NCBI RefSeq assembly: GCF_012641745.1
Contig: NZ_WEHZ01000002.1
Location: forward strand, 1-64,000
Length of the DNA stretch: 64,000 bases
Source of the DNA: Pseudoalteromonas peptidolytica
GTDB lineage: Bacteria > Pseudomonadota > Gammaproteobacteria > Enterobacterales > Alteromonadaceae
Direction of reading: 5' to 3'
Below the pieces are notes generated by a model. That model was not told the DNA's origin. It searched no databases and was given only the letters and a program-made list of their open reading frames with translations. The first letter of the stretch is position 1. Every line of letters starts with the position of its first letter. The position numbers and the translations under genes were made by a program. Of the stretch, positions 56,580 through 64,000 are shown piece by piece.

Positions 56580-57197
56580 TTACTCAGGTTGCTTTAGTAC
56601 GTCGATGGACAGGATCACAACAGGCTCTTTGGGAATAAAGGTATAGCCAAGTTTTTCATTGTAATCCGTTTCCACTTGCATGATAGCATCCAGTGTTTCA
56701 TAGCCTTCCATTACATTTCCAAACACAGCAAAACCCCAGCCTCGACCCGGATTTAAATGGTCATTGTCAGCCATGTTAAAGAAAAACTGTCGAGTACCAG
56801 AATGTGGTTTACTATCTTGATAAGCCATTGCAATGGTGTACATATCATTTTTCAAACCATTACCACTTTCATTAAAAATGGCCTCTCGCTCAAACATACC
56901 ATCGTATTCTTTGTCGTAGCCTCCACCTTGAATGACGAAGTCTCTTTCGTTGGCTTCATCGCGCTCAACACGATGAAAAACAGAGCCATTGTAGTCTTTA
57001 TTAATCACATAAGTGAGGAAGTTGTTGACCGTGATAGGTGCTCTTGAGCGATCTAGTTCAACGATAATGGGGCCTTTGGTGGTATTGATTTGCACCCGTG
57101 GGAATAGATTGTTTTTTTGCACAAACTTGCCGTTCATATCGGCAAAGGCGCAGACACTAAATAGTAAGATAGTTAAACTTAAGATTATTTTTTTCAT
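56580..57197 (-). CDS. Periplasmic peptidyl-prolyl isomerase (cyclophilin)
   Basis: 205 residues with a signal peptide MKKIILSLTILLFSVCAFA, so it is periplasmic like PpiA. Cyclophilin motifs are NGSVFHRV with the catalytic Arg, DFVIQGGGY, SGTRQFFFNMADNDHLN and GFAVFGNV. It catalyses cis-trans isomerisation of prolyl bonds during protein folding. Its start overlaps the yajG stop by one base. Confidence 0.92.
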   Translation of the reverse strand: MKKIILSLTILLFSVCAFADMNGKFVQKNNLFPRVQINTTKGPIIVELDRSRAPITVNNFLTYVINKDYNGSVFHRVERDEANERDFVIQGGGYDKEYDGMFEREAIFNESGNGLKNDMYTIAMAYQDSKPHSGTRQFFFNMADNDHLNPGRGWGFAVFGNVMEGYETLDAIMQVETDYNEKLGYTFIPKEPVVILSIDVLKQPE

Positions 57198-57754
57198 TAA
57201 CGTCCTCTCACAAACTGGATAAATTCTGGGTCTTGAACGATGCGGGCAACGACTTGTTGAGCTAGGTTATTAAGCTGTTCTTCCACTTTGGCTTGATCAT
57301 GCTTTAGCGGCCCCGATAAGCTCGCGCTCCCCTTATACTGCTTTTCAAAGCTTCTAGTGCCTTGCGTAACTTGTATCGTTACATTGGTTTGAGCGTCACT
57401 TTGGTGCTGTGACAGGGTTTCTGCGATAATTGCTTTAAAGCGGTTGATGTTCACCACAACTTTGGTTGGTGCTATAGGTGTAACTTGTGCGCCATGCGCT
57501 GCAAGCGCTTGTGTCATCACATGATTAAGGTTGACTGGCAAGTTTGCATCCGGCATGTACAGCGCCGGTTCCTGATCTTTCACGCGAATAGTGTATTTAG
57601 TCGTGCGCAAGTCATTGACTTGTAATGCCATGTTGGTATTCAAAGCATTCGAAGATGGACCTTGATACTGCGGGTGCAAAATTACGCTGCGAGGTGTACT
57701 ACTACACCCAGCTAAAAGAAAAGAGAGCACAGCAATTAACAATATAACACGCAT
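57197..57754 (-). CDS. yajG: YajG-family lipoprotein
   Basis: 185-residue lipoprotein: MRVILLIAVLSFLLAGC gives a lipobox LAGC with Cys at residue 17. The rest (LNTNMALQVNDLRTTKYTIRV, VTPIAPTKVVVNINRF) matches YajG, which E. coli carries between bolA and ampG. Function unknown. Same operon as ampG and rlmG. Confidence 0.88.
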   Translation of the reverse strand: MRVILLIAVLSFLLAGCSSTPRSVILHPQYQGPSSNALNTNMALQVNDLRTTKYTIRVKDQEPALYMPDANLPVNLNHVMTQALAAHGAQVTPIAPTKVVVNINRFKAIIAETLSQHQSDAQTNVTIQVTQGTRSFEKQYKGSASLSGPLKHDQAKVEEQLNNLAQQVVARIVQDPEFIQFVRGR

Positions 57755-57758
57755 TTAT

Positions 57759-58889
57759 TTAGCTCCTTTTAGTTGCACTTAATACAGTGAACTTTTTGTT
57801 GTTCCCGAGTGTTTTACAATTTCCGAACAGGCGTTTCAGTTTATCGTCATATTCAAGGTGGCGGTTGCCAATTATTCTCAACTCTCCACCGTGACGAAGT
57901 GCGGCCTTTGCCTGCATAAACATTTGCCAAGCGATATGGTCGGTTATTGCATTTGCTTGATGAAATGGCGGATTACACAGTATCAGATCAGCCCCTTCAT
58001 TTTCAAAACCAGTCAAGCAATCATTTTGTATAAAACGACAGTCTTTGACTCGTTCTGGCAAATTGTGACTAATATTTTGCTGCGCACTATGTACAGCCAT
58101 TGCAGATTCATCAATAAAAGTCACAGTGGCATTAGGCATTTTCGCTAACGTCATTAATCCAATTACCCCATTACCACATCCCAAGTCGATAACCTTGAGA
58201 GGCTTTTTCCCCATAGGTAAATAATTGATAAAAAATCGAGCGCCAATATCCAAAGAGTCTCTTGAAAATACATTGGCCTCATTAGACAGTACGAAGTCTG
58301 TTTTTTCCAAAGGCCAGGACACAGGAAATTTACTATCAATCGCTTTGGCTGACGTCTTGCTGAATATTAGGCGTGACTTTTTAACTGCTAAGCTTGTGGT
58401 AGGCTCGGTTAGAAAGTGAGTAAAGCTTTTTAGTGTTGAGGTGTGGATTTCTTTCGCTTTGCCTGCCGCAATCACCGGAATATCAGCGTCAAGTTTACTC
58501 AGCTTCGCCAATTGTGACTGTAATAAGCCAGCGTTTTTCGGCAGCTTAAGCACAACCAAATCAATATCTTCAGGGTATGTGTCCATACTACTGAGTACCT
58601 CAACTTGGGCGTGCTCCAGTTCATTGACTTCTAGGTTGTGTTGGTAAGCTAAGGTACTGACAAAAGAATCAGTCACTAGGGTGCAATGTTTGTCGGCAAG
58701 TGCGCAACATAATGCCCCGAATGCGTCATTAATGATTAAGATACGATTTGCGTCAATGTGGTGTTCAAAGACATAATCTAACAGGTATTCGTCGGCTGAA
58801 TCCCAAGCTTGTAAGCTACGATTTTTTTGATCGAGTGGAAACCTATGTAGCGTAAATGGTTTTCCGGCTAGAGTTGCATCAGTCGTCAT
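57759..58889 (-). CDS. rlmG: 23S rRNA (guanine-1835-N2)-methyltransferase RlmG
   Basis: 376 residues, aligned along its length with E. coli RlmG/YgjO (378): LILNDAFGALSCALA-like at residue 50 (IINDAFGALCCALA), KAREIHTSTL near 145, ANVFSRDSLDIGARFF near 210, SAM motif VIDLGCGNGVIGL near 234 and catalytic NPPFHQ near 305. It methylates G1835 of 23S rRNA. Divergent from the alkB-like gene with only 38 bp between starts. Confidence 0.93.
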   Translation of the reverse strand: MTTDATLAGKPFTLHRFPLDQKNRSLQAWDSADEYLLDYVFEHHIDANRILIINDAFGALCCALADKHCTLVTDSFVSTLAYQHNLEVNELEHAQVEVLSSMDTYPEDIDLVVLKLPKNAGLLQSQLAKLSKLDADIPVIAAGKAKEIHTSTLKSFTHFLTEPTTSLAVKKSRLIFSKTSAKAIDSKFPVSWPLEKTDFVLSNEANVFSRDSLDIGARFFINYLPMGKKPLKVIDLGCGNGVIGLMTLAKMPNATVTFIDESAMAVHSAQQNISHNLPERVKDCRFIQNDCLTGFENEGADLILCNPPFHQANAITDHIAWQMFMQAKAALRHGGELRIIGNRHLEYDDKLKRLFGNCKTLGNNKKFTVLSATKRS

Positions 58890-58927
58890 GAGTCGTTTCT
58901 GTAAATAAAAGCAGCGGATAGTTTAAC

Positions 58928-59521
58928 ATGAGAGCAGTAGACAACGCACGGAACTTGCCAAGCGGTTTTAGCTATCAGCCAAGTGCCATTAGCTTTGAGA
59001 AAAGTTTAGCCCTATATGATGCGCTTTGTAGCACTATTCCTTGGCAGCAAAATACCATTACATTATTTGGTAAGACCCATAAAATCCCCAGGCTTGAGCG
59101 ATTTATTGCCGATCCTGGTATGCGCTACAGCTATTCAGGAAAACTACTCGACAGTGCGCCTTGGCCAGGGATATTGCAAGGTATTAGAAAAACACTTGAG
59201 CGGCGTTTTGACGTCTCATTCAATGCGTTATTGGCAAACTATTACCGCGATGGTCAAGATAGTATGGGTTGGCATAGTGATGATGAGCCTGAACTAGGGG
59301 CTACACCTGTGATTGCATCCTTGTCACTTGGGGCAACACGGAAATTTAAAATACGTCACAAAAACACTCATGAGGTGACCGATATTTTCCTCGAAACCGG
59401 GAGCCTGTTAATGATGCAAGGCAACAGCCAGCGAGATTACCAGCATGCCTTACCCAAGCAAGCAAAAGTCACGCAAGGGCGTATTAATCTGACTTTTCGA
59501 AGTGTTGGAAATGCTGAGTGA
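58928..59521 (+). CDS. AlkB-family 2-oxoglutarate/Fe(II) dioxygenase
   Basis: 197-residue AlkB homologue, closer to the ABH2/ABH3 type than to E. coli AlkB. Iron ligands His116, Asp118 (WHSDDE) and His173 (YQHALPK); 2-oxoglutarate Arg185 and Arg191 (RINLTFR); substrate-lid RFIADPGMRYSYSG. It probably reverses N-alkyl damage in DNA or RNA. Directly upstream of bolA (45 bp) and possibly in one transcript. Confidence 0.9.
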   Translation: MRAVDNARNLPSGFSYQPSAISFEKSLALYDALCSTIPWQQNTITLFGKTHKIPRLERFIADPGMRYSYSGKLLDSAPWPGILQGIRKTLERRFDVSFNALLANYYRDGQDSMGWHSDDEPELGATPVIASLSLGATRKFKIRHKNTHEVTDIFLETGSLLMMQGNSQRDYQHALPKQAKVTQGRINLTFRSVGNAE

Positions 59522-59566
59522 TAGGCGTATAGTAAGGCCACGAATTGCTATGGGAGACAAAGTTTA

Positions 59567-59881
59567 ATGTCAATGCAATCACAAATTTACGACAAAATCG
59601 CGCAAGCAGTTGCCTGCAAACATCTTAATGTTATTAATGAAAGTCACATGCACAGCCGTGGCGAAGACTCTCACTTTAAGGTTATCGTTGTGAGTGAGCA
59701 GTTTATAGGGCAGCGCTTACTTCAGCGTCACAGAAAAATTAACGAAGTACTGAAGGATGAATTACAAAATCACATCCATGCTTTAGCAATACATGCCTAC
59801 ACGCCGGAAGAGTTTTCAGAAAAAGAAGGCCAAGCACCAGTATCACCAACATGTTTAGGTGGCTCAAAGTTTGATAGCTGA
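59567..59881 (+). CDS. bolA: BolA-family protein
   Basis: 104-residue BolA (E. coli 105): DESHMH-like N terminus (ESHMHSRGEDSHFKVIVVSEQFIGQRLLQRHR) and HALAIHAYTPEEF match the class II KH-like fold. BolA works with monothiol glutaredoxins in Fe-S handling and stress morphology. In E. coli it precedes yajG-ampG; here the block is split by rlmG on the opposite strand. Confidence 0.93.
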   Translation: MSMQSQIYDKIAQAVACKHLNVINESHMHSRGEDSHFKVIVVSEQFIGQRLLQRHRKINEVLKDELQNHIHALAIHAYTPEEFSEKEGQAPVSPTCLGGSKFDS

Positions 59882-59988
59882 TCAGATGTGTGTTTTGCAT
59901 TTCTACCAGTACACTACGCAGTAATTTTAATAAGGTGGGCGTAGACTCACTTTTATTTTTTGTATCAAATTAATGGATAGGATCACTT

Positions 59989-61179
59989 ATGGTCATTAAA
60001 CCAAAAATTCGTGGATTCATTTGTACGAACGCGCACCCTGTAGGCTGCGCCGAACATGTAAAAGAGCAAATTGAGTACGTAAAGCAACAAGGTCAAATTG
60101 AAAATGGCCCTAAAAATGTTTTAGTGATCGGTGCGTCAACAGGATATGGTTTGGCTTCTCGTATTACCGCGGCATTTGGTGCTGGCGCGAAAACCCTTGG
60201 TATCTTTTTTGAAAAAGAAGGCACAGAGAAAAAAACAGCCTCTGCGGGTTGGTACAACACCGCTGCATTCCAGCAAGTAGCTGAAGAAGCCGGTTTATGG
60301 TCAAAGAATATTAACGGTGACGCATTTTCTGATGAGTTAAAGCAAAAAACCATCGACACCATTAAGACTGAGCTTGGAAAAGTCGATCTTGTCATCTACA
60401 GCCTTGCTTCCCCTCGCCGCAAAGACCCTAAGTCTGAAGAGGTTTACTCTTCGACGCTTAAGCCAATTGGCTCTGCTATTACTACTAAAAACCTAAATAC
60501 ATCAAAGCGTATTATCGACGAAGTGACTGTTGAGGCAGCAAATGAAGAAGAAATTGCAAATACAGTTAAAGTAATGGGTGGTGAAGATTGGGAGCTTTGG
60601 ATTGATGCGCTTAAACAAGCGGATGTACTCGCCGATGGCTTTAAGACGACTGCCTATACGTATATCGGTAAAGAGCTAACTTGGCCAATTTATGGACATG
60701 CGACAATTGGTAAAGCGAAAGAAGATTTAGACCGCGCGACGCTTGCTATCCGCGAGACGACATCTGATATTAATGGTGAGGCTTATGTTTCTTCGTTAAA
60801 TGCGGTTGTGACACAGGCAAGCTCGGCGATTCCTATTATGCCTTTATATATTTCTGCGCTGTTTAAAGTCATGAAAGGGGATGGTACCTATGAAGGAACT
60901 ATTGAGCAGATAGATGGTTTGTTCCGCGAAAACTTATATGGACAATCTCCGCGCTTTGACGAAGGCGGTCATTTATTCCAAAACTATAAAGAGCTAGAAG
61001 AGGGCGTACAGGCTCGCGTGCAAACAATTTGGGATACAGTAGATACAGACACAATTGATGAGCTAACAGATTATGTTGGCTATCATAATGAGTTTTTAAA
61101 ATTATTTGGGTTTGGTCTAGAAACAGTTGATTATGATGCTGATGTAGAAGCAGCAGTAGCGATTAATCATCTAATCTAA
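59989..61179 (+). CDS. fabV: Trans-2-enoyl-ACP reductase FabV
   Basis: 396-residue FabV-type enoyl reductase (Vibrio FabV about 400). Nucleotide motif [13 protein letters not shown] near residue 47, catalytic Tyr/Lys pair in the YxxxxxxxxK motif of [24 protein letters not shown] (Tyr and Lys near 235-244), and N-terminal [17 protein letters not shown]. It completes each cycle of fatty-acid elongation; it is triclosan-resistant in other bacteria. Monocistronic, 107 bp after bolA. Confidence 0.95.
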   Translation: MVIKPKIRGFICTNAHPVGCAEHVKEQIEYVKQQGQIENGPKNVLVIGASTGYGLASRITAAFGAGAKTLGIFFEKEGTEKKTASAGWYNTAAFQQVAEEAGLWSKNINGDAFSDELKQKTIDTIKTELGKVDLVIYSLASPRRKDPKSEEVYSSTLKPIGSAITTKNLNTSKRIIDEVTVEAANEEEIANTVKVMGGEDWELWIDALKQADVLADGFKTTAYTYIGKELTWPIYGHATIGKAKEDLDRATLAIRETTSDINGEAYVSSLNAVVTQASSAIPIMPLYISALFKVMKGDGTYEGTIEQIDGLFRENLYGQSPRFDEGGHLFQNYKELEEGVQARVQTIWDTVDTDTIDELTDYVGYHNEFLKLFGFGLETVDYDADVEAAVAINHLI

Positions 61180-61194
61180 CAAGCTATATGATTT

Positions 61195-61224
61195 GAGGCT
61201 AGGGCTACACCTAGCCTCATTTTA
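61195..61224. terminator. Bidirectional terminator between fabV and leuD
   Basis: GAGGCTAGG and CCTAGCCTC form a 9-bp stem around GCTACA, followed by ATTTTA on the plus strand. It separates the convergent fabV and leuD genes. Confidence 0.75.
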
Positions 61225-61245
61225 CGTTGCGGCTAACTCCGGACT

Positions 61246-61866
61246 TCATTCGTAGTGTGGTGCGCATCGCCACTGTGGGATTTTCTTTTCATACGCTTGA
61301 ATAAACGCTTCTTGTTCAAGGGTTTGTCCAATTGCATCAAGTCCTTTAATGAGCGTCTCTTTGTGAAGAGGACTGATGGTAAATGAATAGTTATCACCAT
61401 TACAGCTTACCGTCTGATTAACCAAATCAACGGTGATAGCCGTGTCGGCGGCGCTTTGTACCGCGTCAAATAAAGTATCCATCTCTGATTTAGACAACGA
61501 AACGGGTAACAGTTGATTGTTGATGCAGTTGCCATAGAAAATATCAGCAAAACTGGTGGCGATCACCACCTTGAAACCGTAATCTGCTAATGCCCAAGGC
61601 GCATGTTCTCGACTAGAACCACACCCAAAATTTTCTCTACTGAGCAGGATCTCCGCGCCTTGGTGTTGAGGCTGGTTTAACACGAACTCAAGATTAGGCT
61701 GCGTGCCAGCGCTATCTAAGTAACGCCAGTCATGAAATAAGTGCCGACCAAAGCCTTGCTTAGAGACCGAAGTTAAAAACTGTTTGGGGATTATCTGATC
61801 TGTATCCACATTAACCTGATCGAGCGGCGCGGCTTTGCTTGTTACCGTTGTAATACCACAACTCAT
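61246..61866 (-). CDS. leuD: 3-isopropylmalate dehydratase small subunit
   Basis: 206-residue LeuD, the small swivel domain of isopropylmalate isomerase in leucine synthesis. [12 protein letters not shown] near residue 20 and [15 protein letters not shown] near 80 are diagnostic. The ATG is 2 bp after the leuC stop, so the genes are co-translated. Confidence 0.96.
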   Translation of the reverse strand: MSCGITTVTSKAAPLDQVNVDTDQIIPKQFLTSVSKQGFGRHLFHDWRYLDSAGTQPNLEFVLNQPQHQGAEILLSRENFGCGSSREHAPWALADYGFKVVIATSFADIFYGNCINNQLLPVSLSKSEMDTLFDAVQSAADTAITVDLVNQTVSCNGDNYSFTISPLHKETLIKGLDAIGQTLEQEAFIQAYEKKIPQWRCAPHYE

Positions 61867-61868
61867 AG

Positions 61869-63272
61869 CTATTCCTTAATAAATTCTCTAATATCGGTAA
61901 ATCTGCCTTTTATGGCTGCCAATGCGGCCATCGCAGGGCTGACTAAGTGGGTTCGTGAACCGCGACCTTGTCGTCCTTCAAAATTTCGGTTGCTGGTAGA
62001 AGCGCACCTGTCTCCTTGAAGCAACAAATCATCATTCATACCTAGGCACATCGAGCAACCAGGTAAGCGCCACTCAAATCCAGCCTGAGTGAAAATCTTA
62101 TCAAGCCCTTCCACTTCGGCTTGTTTTTTCACTTCACCAGAGCCAGGTACCACAATTGCTGACACACCAGATGCAATCTTATTATTTTCGACTACCCTTG
62201 CAGCGGCACGGAGATCTTCGATGCGACCATTGGTGCATGAGCCAATAAATACATGATTTATCTCAATGTCTGAAATTTTAGAGCCCGGCGTGAGATCCAT
62301 GTAGTGTAATGCTTTTTTGGCAGCTTCTTGATCGGCAGGATCCGTGAAGCTACTTGGATCTGGTACTATGTCATTAATACCCAAGACATGCCCAGGGTTA
62401 GTGCCCCATGTCACTTGCGGTTGAATGTCGTTGGCATTGAGGGTTACAACCGTGTCGTAGAGTGCGTTGGGATCTGCTGTGAGTTGGCTCCAGTCTTGAC
62501 AAGCAAGCTCCCACAGTTCGCCCTTTGGTGCAAACTCTTTATCTTTCAAATAGGCAAGTGTAACCTCATCTGGTGCGATCATTCCGGCTTTGGCTCCAGC
62601 TTCGATAGACATATTGCAGATAGTCATTCGAGCCTCCATAGAGAGACTTGCTATTGCACTACCACAATACTCGATAACATGTCCGGTCGCCCCTGCATGC
62701 CCAATTTTGGCTATAATAGCGAGGATCAAATCTTTTGCCGTCACCCCAAAAGGTAAAGTGCCGTTGACTTCAACTTTCATCGTCTTGGCTTTATGCTGCT
62801 TTAGACTTGTGGTGGCCATAACGTGCTCGACTTGAGAGGTACCAATCCCAAATGCCAGTGCGCCAAATGCGCCGTGTGTTGCGGTGTGTGAATCTCCACA
62901 TACGACTGTCATACCCGGTAGAATGAGTCCACGCTCTGGTGCCATAACATGTATGATCCCTTGTTTCACGTTACCTACAGGGTATAGCTGAACGCCAAAC
63001 TCCTCGCAATTTTCAATCAAGGCTTGTAGTTGTCTGCGGTTATTATCGCCACACGCATCTATGGCTAATGAGCGAGTAGAGATACTGTGATCCATGGTGC
63101 CAAATGTTTTATCTGGGCTGCGTAATTTGCGCTGCTTTTGCTTTAACCCATCAAACGCTTGAGGAGAGGTGACTTCATGTATTAAATGCCTGTCAATATA
63201 AAGCAATGCTTCATGACCGTCTTGCGTAATGACATGCGCATCCCACACTTTTTCATACAAGGTTTTAGGCAT
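61869..63272 (-). CDS. leuC: 3-isopropylmalate dehydratase large subunit
   Basis: 467-residue LeuC (E. coli 466), the 4Fe-4S subunit that interconverts 2- and 3-isopropylmalate. Cluster Cys ligands in IGSCTNGR near residue 347 and in CSMCLGMN near 407; [20 protein letters not shown] near 130. Follows leuB by 2 bp and precedes leuD, the usual leuBCD order. Confidence 0.96.
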   Translation of the reverse strand: MPKTLYEKVWDAHVITQDGHEALLYIDRHLIHEVTSPQAFDGLKQKQRKLRSPDKTFGTMDHSISTRSLAIDACGDNNRRQLQALIENCEEFGVQLYPVGNVKQGIIHVMAPERGLILPGMTVVCGDSHTATHGAFGALAFGIGTSQVEHVMATTSLKQHKAKTMKVEVNGTLPFGVTAKDLILAIIAKIGHAGATGHVIEYCGSAIASLSMEARMTICNMSIEAGAKAGMIAPDEVTLAYLKDKEFAPKGELWELACQDWSQLTADPNALYDTVVTLNANDIQPQVTWGTNPGHVLGINDIVPDPSSFTDPADQEAAKKALHYMDLTPGSKISDIEINHVFIGSCTNGRIEDLRAAARVVENNKIASGVSAIVVPGSGEVKKQAEVEGLDKIFTQAGFEWRLPGCSMCLGMNDDLLLQGDRCASTSNRNFEGRQGRGSRTHLVSPAMAALAAIKGRFTDIREFIKE

Positions 63273-63274
63273 TA

Positions 63275-64000
<726 letters not shown>

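Overview
The window looks like a chromosomal segment of a marine gammaproteobacterium of the order Alteromonadales, most like Pseudoalteromonas. Low GC, core genes that read like E. coli or Vibrio homologues (rapA, rluA, serA, rpiA, argR, mdh, mrcB, hemL, erpA, bolA, rlmG, leuBCD) and typical marine accessory genes (fabV, an SO_0444-type Cu/Zn exporter, many GGDEF and hybrid-kinase genes) point that way. This is from recognition of protein sequences; no search was run. I see no prophage, insertion sequence, CRISPR array, rRNA or tRNA.

Layout. 1-6.3 kb (mostly minus strand): yacG, the cystine carrier tcyP, the 6S RNA gene ssrS, rluA and rapA. 6.5-12.7 kb (plus): a PIN-PhoH ATPase, then a 1231-residue hybrid histidine kinase paired with a response regulator whose GGDEF domain is degenerate. 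12.8-18.8 kb: a DUF3192 lipoprotein, a 2-hydroxyacid dehydrogenase, a ZntR-like regulator with a textbook 20-bp-spacer promoter driving a Cys-rich metal exporter, an acyltransferase, a GNAT enzyme and tapT. 18.8-25.7 kb: two inverted copies of a ~200-bp palindrome-ended repeat bracket a large CsrB-like regulatory RNA, an FbpABC-type ferric iron transporter and a DyP-family protein that has lost its distal catalytic residues. 25.7-34.2 kb (minus): a three-gene block of a YqiJ-like membrane protein, a flotillin/SPFH protein and a giant AAA+ ATPase. 34.5-39.4 kb: argR and mdh (divergent), then serA, rpiA, fau and a one-TM protein. 39.6-46.9 kb: a secreted S10 peptidase, a double-REC diguanylate cyclase, glnK-amtB with NtrC and sigma-54 sites, and PBP1b. 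47-54.5 kb: a chemoreceptor, hemL, pyrB, hemJ, a ClC protein and erpA behind an IscR-like box. 54.6-64 kb: a small HTH pair, ampG-ppi-yajG-rlmG, then alkB-like, bolA, fabV and the leucine genes leuD, leuC and leuB (leuB cut by the window edge).

The most interesting parts are the CsrB-like RNA at 19177-19810 (29 GGA motifs counted by eye, a strong terminator and a consensus -10), the YqiJ-SPFH-giant ATPase block, the catalytically degenerate DyP protein next to the iron transporter, and several readable regulatory sites (ZntR, IscR, NtrC/sigma-54, Fur).
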